From Gloeopeniophorella convolvens (Eukaryota; Basidiomycota; Agaricomycetes; Russulales), in assembly GCA_022496205.1 (NCBI GenBank), contig WTXD01000060.1:62001-126000 (forward strand): a stretch of 64,000 bases of DNA, written 5' to 3'. Positions within the stretch are counted from its first letter, which is position 1. Each line of letters starts with the position of its first letter. The translations under genes and the position numbers were made by a program. The notes beneath the pieces were generated by a model. That model worked only from the letters and a program-made list of their open reading frames with translations, was not told the DNA's origin and ran no database searches. Positions 1 to 9,714 of this stretch are shown here, in pieces.

Positions 1-1909
1 GCGGTGACGCCGCGGCAGGTCGACGTCCCCACACTCCAGCTCCAGCTCTGCCTGGGAAGGCATTTGCAGGAGCTCTTCCTCTACACCCGCAGCGCGCAGC
101 CCCTTGACGACTCGATAGCGTGCAGCCGCGCGGTGCTCGCGGCGTGCGCTGCGCAACCGGGCCTACGCTTTGAGGCGCAGAAGCTGCTGGCGAGCTCGCT
201 CGGGCTCCGGTGGGTGGTATGCCGGCACACGTACGACATCCTGGAGGCTATGGAGCACTTCCGCACAGCAGTGGAAGACGAGTGCGCAAGCCCATCCGCG
301 CGCTACGACGTCGCGTGCAAGTGGACGTACTTTGCGCGCATCTCACGCTGCGCGTGCACCGCGCTCGCGTACCGCCTCGCGCTCGCACTGCTGCAGACCG
401 CTTTGGCGGCGGGGCCGACAGTTCAGATGCAGCATTCGCTTATCGGGCACTGGTCCGTCGGGTCTGTGCGGCTGCCGCTGGATGCCGCCTCATACCACGT
501 CGGGCAGGGGCGCATCGAGGAGGCCGTCGAGACCCTCGAGCAAGGGCGCGCGTTGCTATGGGCCGAGATGCGGGGCTTTCGCACGTCCACGGAGAAGCTA
601 CAGCGCGTTGACCCCGCTCTCGCGGCGCGTTTCGTCTCGGCCACCCGCGCGCTTGAGGCGCTCGCAACGTCTCTTTCACAACACGATGGCCCAAAACCGG
701 GAGGGAGGGAGCTGAGCAGACACCACGATCCTGACTCGTTTAGCTGCCTTCTCGGGACCACCGCAAGCTGCTTAAGCGGCACAAAGAGCTCATATCGCAG
801 GTCCGGGCGCTACCTGGGTTCGAGCGCTTCTTGAGCTCGATGCCGTTCGAGATCCTGCGCGAAGCTGCACTTTACGGGCCTCTCATCATTGTCAATCACT
901 GCCACTTCCGCTGCGATATCGTCATCGTCTTCCGGGACTCTCCTCCAGTCGCCATACCCATTCGTGGAGACCCGTTTCGACGCGCACAAGACATGGCTAC
1001 GCGGCTTCTGGATTCACGCGATCACACTCCCTTGAATCCAAGCAGTACGATCTCGTGCTGCGGGCTGTGCTCGCCGAGCTCTACGAACTAATAGGTCTAC
1101 CCACCATGGAAGCGCTCATGGAACACAAGATTCCAGAGCAGTCGCGTGTCTGGTGGTGCCCGACATCCGTCTTCTGCTCACTCCCTCTGCACGCCATGGG
1201 GCCTATCTCACCTAGCGACCCTAGACGGTACTTCTCAGACGTATATGTGTGCTCGTATACGCCCACACTCGCTGCACTCATCGAGTCACGCAAGAATGTC
1301 GCCCAGGTTCAAGAGTCCCCCTCTTTACTTATCATTGCTCAGCCAGACGAGTCACTTCCGGGAGTACAAGGGGAAATTAAGGTCGTTCAAGCACTCGGGA
1401 AGCAGACGACCACCCTCATGTCAGAAGCAGCCACGACAGAAGCCATCCTCGCCGGATTCGCGAACCACCGAATGGTACACTTCGCGTGTCACGGGACGTT
1501 GCACGAGGGCGCACCCTTCGAAGCATCGTTCGAGCTACACGGCGGTGAGCGTCTCACCCTGCTGGATATCGCGGGCGCACGCCTTCCCGCCGCGGAACTG
1601 GCATTCCTCTCTGCGTGCCACACTGCGGAGCTGACTGATCGTCACACACCCGACGAGGCGCTTCATTTGGCGGCTGCGATGCAGTACTGCGGTTTCCGCA
1701 GCGTGGTCGGGACGATGTGGGCCATGGCGGATGCCGACGGACGTGACCTGTCCCGACACTTTTACAAGAAGCTCCTTGCAGATGGAGGGCGCGTTGTATC
1801 TGTCGGAGAGAGGGCGGCTGAGGCCCTCCGGGATGCAGTCCAGAAGTTGAGGAGGAAGCGGGGCATGACGTTGGAACGATGGGTCAACTTTGTTCATTAT
1901 GGAGCATAG
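1..1909 (+). pseudogene. TPR/CHAT-domain (caspase-like) protein, 5' truncated by window edge, two frameshifts
   Basis: CHAT domains (caspase HetF associated with TPRs) are caspase-fold peptidases that are expanded in mushroom-forming fungi. Helical TPR-like sequence fills about 4-715 (for example EEAVETLEQGRALLW), and the CHAT domain runs from about 1055 to 1906. The expected catalytic pair is visible: His in MVHFACHG (about 1475) and Cys in LSACHTAE (about 1612). The CHAT landmark VWWCPTSVFCSLPLHAMGP is at about 1147-1200. The protein needs three frames. The first switch is near 715-750, where the frame of KLLKRHKELISQVRALPGF begins. The second is near 1034, where HTPL must join ESKQYDLVLRAV across about one base. 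No GT-AG intron can explain the second switch, so this is either a decaying gene or a pair of one-base assembly errors. The 5' end lies outside the window. The domain assignment is firm; whether it is a pseudogene is uncertain. Confidence 0.75.
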
Positions 1910-2109
1910 CCACTGGCGTCGAGCGTAGTGATAGATTGATTCGTCTTATCTGCACTGGCAATACCATCCTCGCTGGCAAACGATACTCATTCAGCGTCAC
2001 AATACAAAGATGCTGTTAAATTTATCCTGTCGGCCCCGACGTATGAATGATGATTAGGTCAAGCTGGACGAGGAGCTCATATGAGGTGATTTAGAGTTGA
2101 ACCTGTACG

Positions 2110-3575
2110 CTAAATTTCCTGGGGAGGTGCCTGCACATCTGCTAACTCTCGAAGAAGTAACTCTATGTTGCCCATACGATGAAAAACGTCGTCCACACGA
2201 CTGGACATCGTGTCCATCCGGGCTGACACGACATCCATCCTTTTTGACAGCTCATCCACAGAGGTTGGCATCGATGACAGCGCATCGACACGAGTGGACA
2301 ATTCACCGAAGCGGGTGTTCAGTTGCGCCTCTATGGTATCGAGGCGGCTCTCGAACGCGACAGCACGCTGCTCCGTCTCACTCTCTTCTTCAAGTGGCTC
2401 TTGGCAGCGGAGTAAGTGATGATTAGCGGCATGTTGAGGCAGTTCCGGTACCCCATTGGCATCGCAGGCGTTGCAGATATACAGGTCGTCTGTAGGCTCG
2501 TGGGTTACTTGAGAGCTTCTTTTGGTGAGTACCGGAATGAACGAACCTTCACAATAGAGACAATGCCAGCATGGTAGGCTTAGGGCACCCTTGCATACTC
2601 CACAGAGAGGTCCTTCATTGACCGGGGTGACAATTGATGCTTCCGTTGCGGTGGCGTGCTGTTCAGCAGCCACAATCTTGCTAGTGGCGAGTACAGAGCA
2701 GACGGGTTCCGTTTTCTTGATTGCTTTCTTCGCAATAGCATAGACCGGGCCATATTGGCGTATGGGCCAGCTTGTGCGGACCTTTAGAACATGATGGGTC
2801 GGTTCGTGTGGGGAGGTGAGGTCTGAACGGCTCGTGACGCGCGCCTTAGTGCACGCGGGGGTGTCACATAGATCAAGGGTAGAGCCGACGTAGTGTGTCG
2901 ATAGACAATCCACACAGACGATGCGCACAGTCGTGATAACAGTGCCACAGCCGTCGCAGCCAAAACCTCTAAGAAACGTTTTACATGGAAGCAGCTCGAA
3001 AAAGGCATGACTTACCCATGTAAACAGGAGGTGGCGCGCATGTAGTGCAATTGGGACGCGTAAAAGCAAGCATCCTCGGGTAGCAGGCGTCGGGCAGCCT
3101 TCATAAGTGTGTCGTTCTCCTCGGAGGACGTGGGCCCCGCGAGATATACAGACCTGCCAACTAGGGACTTGAAAGTCTGCCGTGCGTCACGGCGTTGCGC
3201 GAAGTAGGACCATGCCCAACGTTCGCGGCGATTGTCGTGCATGACGGCGTTGATCGCGAAGGTCCATAATGATCTTGCCCTTGCCTTTTCTAATTGAGCG
3301 AGCGACGGGTAATAGAGGAGATGGCGTGGCAGCATTCTTCGAAACAGAACCTGTCCTTGAGCATCCCCTGAATCGGAAGACGAGCCCCACACCCCGATGA
3401 GCGCTTCCTTCGCGGGATCGTACCGAAGGTTGAAGAACAGGATGAGTTTCAAATCGCGTGTGGATAGGTAGGACATTTTATAGGTGATGTTGAGAGTGGC
3501 GTCCACCTCTTCGGACCACGATCCCGAGATAGTGAAGCGTCGGACGTTGCTATATCCACTTCCCTGAAGCTCTTT
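2110..3575 (-). pseudogene. 3' part of EF-hand/ZZ zinc-finger gene: ZZ finger and coiled-coil C-terminus, downstream of a transposon insertion
   Basis: This is the downstream half of the gene whose 5' half lies at 5870-9247. The first block (3016-3575) continues a beta-rich region (RRFTISGSW). A 47-nt intron (2969-3015, GTAAGT to TTAG) leads to the last exon, 2110-2968. That exon opens with a ZZ-type zinc finger (FGCDGCG, IVCVDCL, LDLCDTPAC). It ends in heptad-like repeats (RVDALSS, RMDVVSARMDTMSSRVDD) that predict a coiled coil. ZZ fingers bind peptides and are known from scaffold and autophagy receptors; the role here is unknown. A 2.29 kb element at 3576-5867 separates this half from the rest. 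With the element and one TT copy removed, the frame runs on as ATDDKELQGSGY. As it stands the full protein cannot be made by normal splicing. Confidence 0.72.
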
Positions 3576-3592
3576 CATCACCAAAACCCGAA
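3576..3592 (+). repeat. Left terminal inverted repeat of the 2.29 kb element
   Basis: The 17-mer CATCACCAAAACCCGAA lies directly after TT of the target. It is the exact reverse complement of 5851-5867. This end adjoins the C-terminal half of the host gene. Confidence 0.85.
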
Positions 3593-4533
3593 GAAAATTT
3601 TGGAGCCTTGTAAGGCCCTATAAGGTCAAAAGGGTCGACCAGGACGAGAGATCCATGGCACCCTTTTCGATTCGGCGAGTTGTATCTCGATTCTACCAGA
3701 GCCGGGTAATTTTGAGGGGCCCTTGTAGTTTCACCCGTTATTGTAGTTTCATCACACCTTACAGTACCTCGTCGTTCCATGTTTAAATTGTCTTCAGCGA
3801 CAAGTGCATTCAGAGCACATTTGGACCCTTTGGTCCTTCTGACATTGTGACTGCATCCCTACTCTACGCTACTACTATCCGGTCGGCGCGTGCATCCCTA
3901 GAACTTCCTGAAGGCCTGTGAGCAGACCTGCAGCTCTTCAAGGGGGGTGGGCTGTAGCAGCCGCGGGCACAGGAGCAGGAGTGGGCGCAGGAGCAGGAGC
4001 AGGCACGGGTATGGGAGCCAGGGCTGCGGAAATGGCTGGAGGATGGAGAGCATGGATGTGTGGAGGGTGTTGGGACATGCACGCCATATGAGTGGGAACA
4101 GCTGCAAGACGAGGATGTCGGGTGCCGGAGCATGTCAGCGGGAGAAGACCACAAGTATGTGCGGGACGCACCATAATGCAGTTGGTTCCGAATCTGTGGC
4201 ATACTGCGCATGCACGCAGAGCCGCACTGACGGGGTTTCGCTCATATGGCTCGCGGTAGGGGGTTGCGGAACGGCGCTGTGAGAATGCGTATGGTGGCAC
4301 GCCAGTCCGAGACTGCGTCAGCACGGGGTAGGATGACGATGCCACAGCTACCATGTCCGACGGGGTGTATCCGTCCGGCGACTCAATGACGCGCGGTACG
4401 GCACGCCAGTTGGAAACTGTGTCGGCGCGGGACGGCGTCAGCGCTGCCGTGGTAGAGGTGGCATCGTGCGCACAAGCTTGCAGTGGCGGTGAAGCGGTGT
4501 GGGAACCGGCTCCGAAAACGGGGGCATGACCAC

Positions 4534-4905
4534 GCTCGTCAGAGCGCAGCCGCGGCGGTCCGATGCTGCGCTGGACACCGCGCGCACAGTCGCGGAGCGG
4601 CGGGGGCGGTGAATCGGATGTGGTGATGAGAAAACTATCCTTGATCACGAAAGTGGGGCGGCACTTGTTAGAGCGCGGCGGTGATTCAGCGCAATGTGCA
4701 ACCGCGCATGGGGTACGGGCAGGGGCCGTGTGTGCATGGTTACAAAGTGGCAGGGGGGCGGGCTGGGCACGAGGTTGATATGGCCAATATTGTCCAGGGA
4801 AGTGGAGCCGTGCTCGTCAGAGCGCCGTGGCAGGGGTGGCGAGTCGAATGTGACGAAGACATGACCATTTTCATCCCGGAATGTGAAGCTGCACTCGTCA
4901 GAGCA
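4534..4905 (+). repeat. Four imperfect copies of a GCTCGTCAGAGCG motif inside the element
   Basis: Copies occur at 4534-4546, 4664-4675, 4812-4824 and about 4893-4905, spaced about 130, 148 and 81 bp, each in GC-rich sequence of the type GGCGG. The motif is a short inverted repeat (GCTC-n-GAGC). Subterminal or internal motif arrays often bind transposases, but here that is only inference. Confidence 0.5.
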
Positions 4906-5346
4906 TGGCGGAGAAAGAGGGGCGCACGTTAACGCACCACGTTATGGCTGCATCGCCAGGCGAAGCAGTTCGCTGCTGCAGCGCGGTTGTGTCGCCTTGG
5001 TTTGCAACGAGGCTGCGCGACGGGGATTGCAGCAGCGTCGTCTTGATGAGCCCGGGGGTGGACGCGAGAGCGGGCGCGCAGTCGCTGTTTTCACCGATGG
5101 AGCCGCACGGCAAGTGTCGCAGTAAAGGTGGGCAGTCTCGTGTCCGAGACAAGCCATGGGGTGATGGGTCATCTTGGGGCTGCCATGCGTGGGTCAGGAG
5201 AGTGGGCTACACTGTTGTCGTGAAGGGAGGAGACAGAGTCAATGAAACGATGAAAACTTTCCAAGTCGATCGCGTCAATCGTCACGCGTCACGCATCACG
5301 GGTTTTAAATTGCACCCATATTTGATTTAGAGCATGCAGTTAGAAT

Positions 5347-5419
5347 GCCTCCGTGGTGGAACGGTATTAGTTATATGATTGCGGTTGGTGTGGAGCTGCG
5401 GGTTCGACTCCAGCTTTTT
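5347..5419 (+). ncRNA. tRNA-like Pol III unit (A box, B box, T5 terminator) inside the element
   Basis: TGGTGGAACGG (5354-5364) fits the A-box consensus TRGYNNARNGG, and GGTTCGACTCC (5401-5411) fits the B box GGTTCGANNCC. The spacing of about 36 bp is within the tRNA range. A TTTTT stop for Pol III follows at 5415-5419. I could not fold it into a convincing cloverleaf: the acceptor stem does not pair and the T stem is imperfect. It is therefore better read as a tRNA relic or a SINE head than as a working tRNA. Confidence 0.4.
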
Positions 5420-5850
5420 ACTACCTTCGTCAGTCAGTCACAACTTCCGGAGCCAATTGTAGGGCTGGGGTGAACTCGTTGAGACAAAGTTCTCTCAAGC
5501 CCGAGTGCAACACGAGGGAGACACAGCATCCCACAGTTTCCACTGGCCCTTGCATGGCCTTGTGGAGTTCGCTGGAATTGTGCGACGGTGTAATAACGTT
5601 GGCCGGGGCGACAGGAGGCGACAAGTCGATGTCGAATCCGGCGACCGATCGCCAAGGCCCCGTGGCAAGCCATGGCACGCCGACAACCTCCGGTAATAAC
5701 CGGGTCTTATCTCATAGTTTTGATCTCACAGATATCCGGGGTTGCCCGAGCTTGCCTATCGATGAATTCTCGATCCGGAAGATATACGGGTATACCGGGG
5801 GCGATAACCGGACCCGGAAGCCATCCGGGCCGCAAGGGCCCGCAAGAAGT

Positions 5851-5867
5851 TTCGGGTTTTGGTGATG
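5851..5867 (-). repeat. Right terminal inverted repeat of the 2.29 kb element
   Basis: TTCGGGTTTTGGTGATG, the exact reverse complement of the left end, is followed by the second TT target copy at 5868-5869 and then by host codons encoding ERATDD on the minus strand. Confidence 0.85.
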
Positions 5868-5869
5868 TT

Positions 5870-8800
5870 GTCATCAGTCGCGCGCTCGATGACAATGCTC
5901 ATCATGGTATCCCAACCAACACTCTCGGGTTCGCCGTTTTCGGTATAGTAATATCCGTGCCATTGGCCCAACCTGACATGCAGTGTCAGTCAACATCAAG
6001 CAATCGACTGGGGGCACATACAGTCTGTTGAACAGCAACGCAGAGCCTTCTGTATCGTTTTGGTCACGTTGTTCGGCACCAAGACTAGCATCATAGACCC
6101 AGTCGTCGAGTGTGAGCTCGTCCTGGAACTTATATTTGAGTACGTCCTGTGGGTCGAGATTTTCATCTTCTTGTGCCGCATCATACGGTACCACGGGCGT
6201 TTCGAGGCTCTGCATGTAATCCAGTGTCCACAGGTTATTCGACTTGCGATAAGAGTACCGATACTGAGCGCATGTCGTGAACTTTGGCATCCGCGTAGTA
6301 GAGTGTAAATGACTCACGATCCCAATCGCAAAGGTTTTGAAATGCTTTTCCGGCTCAAGTCTCTGCTGGAGAAAAATACCTGCCATCATCAAAGAGCGGC
6401 CGATTCGATAGAGAACCACACATACTTTCTAGATGTTGGACCCGAGAAACGACTGCTCCCATCACGCATTGTATGCTCGAAACGCCATCCAAGAGCTCGC
6501 GCTCAGATACGACCTTCTCGCACGCCACCCTCATAATGTCGAAATGATGTTTCACCAGCAGAAAAAGCAAAGGGAAGATTGTCTGTAAGCCATTAGTCAG
6601 AGGAACTTACAACGCGGGGATCAAGAAGCACCTTCTCGAGTCTACCCTCACCGGTGATGAGAGTGAGCGTATCGCTTGCATCGATGACATAGTCGACAGC
6701 TTTCAAGTTGTTCTCGAGGCGCTTCTCCTCCGCCTCCACGTAGCTGGAAAATTTATCCCAGCTCGGCGCATATTCCTGGCCCTTGACGGCGGCGGTGAGC
6801 GGATGCAGGCCCCTCCATGTCATATTTTGATAATAAGCAACGAATTCGCGGTTAGGGGTGAGGACTTGTCCGGTAATCCCGTCTATCTTCGCGAACAAGT
6901 TTTCCAGCCGTCTTGCGTACCAGATTACGGAGGTCTTCCAGCCTGAATTCAAAACGGTCAGGGGACCCAGAGGGAACTTTGAAGTACCCATACCTATCGC
7001 CCAAAACGATACCCAGTGTGGCAAACTAGTATTCCTGAGCATCACACGCAGAGAGTCGGAATAGGTCTTACCTCCAATCCAAAGGACGGGAGCTGGTAAA
7101 TCTGTTCATCTCCGTGATGGTGATGAACCCGGACGCGTCATCATCGAACGCTTCAAGGATCGGTTGAAGGTTGAGCACGTCGATGAAAGCAATCGCCCAT
7201 GCGTCCGGATCTCGCGAGGCGACAACAGTGCTGACACCTCGGACACTCCCAGCCTCCGATCTCAGCTTGTCGATATAGTAGTCCCGTAACGCGAGCACGA
7301 AGTGTAGCGCTTTCACGTTCCCGCGCCAACCCTAGAGGTGCCTGCATTAATCATCACTAAGACATCCCTGTAGTGTTCCTGCATACCATCTCCTTCCATA
7401 TTTCGTGTATGGACTGTGATAGAGCGTGGTGAATGACGAGACCTGGCAGTCGCACATAACTGGGGGTGCATACCTGGTCAACAATGCGTTCGTGTGGCCC
7501 TGATGTCACTTTTTCAATGACTCGGTCACCCTCACGCTTGACAACAAGGGTTAATTCATCTATGATCTGGCGTTTTTGCACCTCAAACTTGCGCGAGAAC
7601 ACAACCATGTTCTTCTCGACTGCGGCGTCCGGGGCCTCAAAGACATCCATCTTTAGTGCGTCGAAGGCGGCTGGCGTTACCGGTGTTTGGTGTTGGTGGC
7701 GGTCTTCGTCGTGAGCACCGTGTTCAGATATCTTGTGTGCTGCCAGATCGAGCTCTGCGAGAAGTATGTCGCTTTCTTTGATTGCTCTGACACCGCCCTT
7801 GGCGCGGACCAGCTCTCCAAGCCTCTTCTGCTCTGGGTTCACCATCTGCTGGAATACTACCAACATATTGTCCATCCTGGACCACGTTAGAAAGCTCAGC
7901 CCATTATACCCCAAATTACGTACTTGTCGTTCAATGCCTTTGTCGTAACGTCGACAATGTCCAACTTCGCGTTCGCTTGTTCGACGCCTAAAGACGTATG
8001 AACCGATAATGCAAACTCAAACTCTGCGCGCCGCTTTGTGAACAGCTCGACAAATGAGAGAAGTTTTTGATCCCAGAATGGACCCTGGAACACTTTCGCG
8101 AGCAATCTCTTCTTCGCGTATGTATCACAGGTGTTGGAGCAGTGCTTGATGTCCTCCGCTGTACGCTCGATGAGAGTCTTCATGCGATCTTCGACTTTTT
8201 GATAGCTTGGCCCCACGACCTCTCGGTCACGGACGTCCTTAAGTCTGTGTCTCCGTCAACAGTCCTTCCGGACCCGAGAGAGAACGGAACCACCTACTGA
8301 AGTAGGGCAGTCATCATGTCCTTCATTTCGACGTAAAGCGCTATAACTTTGGACTCGTTGTCACGCCTCTTCAATTCGAGCGTGTAGACGGTCTTGAATG
8401 CCATGACGACCACTTTGAAAGCAAGGCCGTAAGCATTTCCTAACAAAGAGACCTGGACGGCAAACCTCCGATGAATGGATGCAAGTCGGCAACTTCATCC
8501 AGCGCGTTCATCAGGACCGGCATCCCCTCAAAGAAGTGGTCCACTCCATCTTTGACGACCTTGCCAACTTTGCTTTGCTCAATTGCGCTCACTGCAGTAC
8601 CGATGAGAGGCTGAAAAGGCGCGACATTTGCCTCCAGCGAAGCGATAGTGTCATCTATGGGAGCCAAAGTTCGATAAAGCGCAAAGAGATGATGTACGCC
8701 ACCCACCTACGGTATTCAACGTCTTGTCCTTCTCCGCGTTCTTCGGCCCAGCCATTACTTGGTCCCATGTAGCAGCGAACGAGTCCGGTAGCGCGTCAAT

Positions 8801-9247
8801 CCCGTCAACGGGCGGTAACGGCATTGTTGGAGGAAGCATCAAGAGAAAATTGGTGGGGTTGATGGAGGAAGTCACGGGAATAGGCATGGTTCGAGAACTC
8901 GATTCGATGGGTGATGTACCTGCGCGAGTGATGCTGGGAGAAGCAGCGGAGGTCGATACAGACTGTGAGTGCGAAGAAAGGCTAGGAGACGAAGCCAAGC
9001 GGTGAGTGCCAGATTTCTTCTTCCAAATTCTTTTTATGCGTGGCGACGGCTCTGATAGAGAATGCAGAACTCCCAAAGTTGCAGTGACCGGCGTTTCGAC
9101 ACCTTGCGACTCTTGCGAGTCTGAATCGATCCGACTATGGCTCGAACCCTCGCTGTTCGCCTGTCCATGATCGGATTCGGGGTGACCTATCGCCCTTAAC
9201 AGGCGGGAGAAAGACATAGAGTGTTGAAGGCAGAAGGGAGAAAGCAA
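5870..9247 (-). pseudogene. 5' part of EF-hand/ZZ gene: N-terminal helical region and EF-hand, interrupted by a transposon
   Basis: A multi-exon reading can be followed from the ATG at 9247 (or the in-frame Met ten codons later) to the insertion at 5868. Exons: 8707-9247, 8466-8654, 8298-8412, 7924-8237, 7474-7876, 7387-7413, 7072-7331, about 6611/6632-7034, 6426-6582, 6318-6379, 6263 to 6022, and 5972 to 5870. Introns are mostly 47-60 nt and keep frame. The N-terminus is serine-rich and looks disordered. A helical region follows (KDGVDHFFEGMPVLMNALDEV). An EF-hand-like loop, FDDDASGFITITEMNRF, lies at about 7090-7140 and predicts Ca2+ binding. GQWHGYYYTENGEPE begins the beta-rich region that continues at 3016-3575. 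From memory this resembles an agaricomycete family with the order helical region, EF-hand, beta region, ZZ finger. Its function is not known to me. Reading into the element reaches a stop after about 35 codons. Confidence 0.75.
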
Positions 9248-9714
9248 ATATGGGCGTCACCGTGACTTCGCCATATCATTGCAAGCCTGCGGATAGTAGA
9301 GCGCTCAGCGCCGGCACGACTAAGCGCCTACGCGGCCCCCCGAATGTGCTACGATAAACCAGTAGGAAGCCTATACCTAACATTCTCCCTCAGCCATTTG
9401 ACATCCAGCCCACGAATAGTGACCACGCGTAGTAAAACACCTTGTGAAGCGTTGGCCGCATACATGAATGCATGATCAGTGCTGCGGCCGCAACTTTCGG
9501 GGCCTACCACTGTTGCGCGCTGACTCAGGCTCGGCTTACTAATTATTAAGGGCGCCGGCCGGGAGAAATGTCACGTGCGCTACAGATGTATCCAATTATT
9601 CGATTGCTCTTGAACTTGTTGAATACTGCAACAACACCGCATACAATGACATTAAAGCTCGACAATGCAACAAGCCATCCTCAACTCCGAGATAGCTAAT
9701 CATCCTCAGCACAG
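9248..9714. other. Intergenic, 5' flank of the EF-hand/ZZ gene and 3' flank of a BBE oxidase
   Basis: About 470 bp, rich in short GC words and without a coding reading that I recognise. Both the EF-hand/ZZ gene (start at 9247) and the BBE oxidase (stop at 9715) are on the minus strand, so this segment holds the promoter of the former and the terminator of the latter. No clear TATA box or poly(A) signal can be named. Confidence 0.4.

Larger units (their letters stand above)
3576..5867. mobile_element. 2.29 kb TIR DNA element inserted in an exon, probably non-autonomous
   Basis: The ends are perfect 17-bp inverted repeats (3576-3592 and 5851-5867). TT lies just outside each end (3574-3575 and 5868-5869), consistent with a 2-bp target duplication. 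Joining the flanks with one TT restores the host frame through GAT GAC AAA GAG CTT CAG. Inside are GC-rich imperfect repeats, a low-complexity GGAGCA-type tract (about 3955-4020) and a Pol III-like promoter (5347-5419). No transposase signature was seen in any frame, although an unspliced eroded one could be missed. The longest open stretch (3938-4648 minus) is proline/serine-rich and looks like composition rather than a gene. A TT duplication does not fit Tc1/mariner (TA) or hAT (8 bp), so I assign no superfamily. Confidence 0.8.

Noticed and set aside
3938..4648. Open minus-strand stretch of 236 codons inside the transposon
   Set aside because: Rich in Pro, Ser and Ala from low-complexity repeats (PAPAPAPTPAP) with no domain. 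Likely an effect of GC-rich composition.
5347..5419. Functional tRNA gene
   Set aside because: A and B boxes fit, but the acceptor and T stems do not pair properly and no clear anticodon loop can be placed.
6611..6638. 28-nt intron in the EF-hand/ZZ gene
   Set aside because: A 49-nt alternative with an earlier GT donor and the same acceptor also keeps frame, so the very short intron is not needed.
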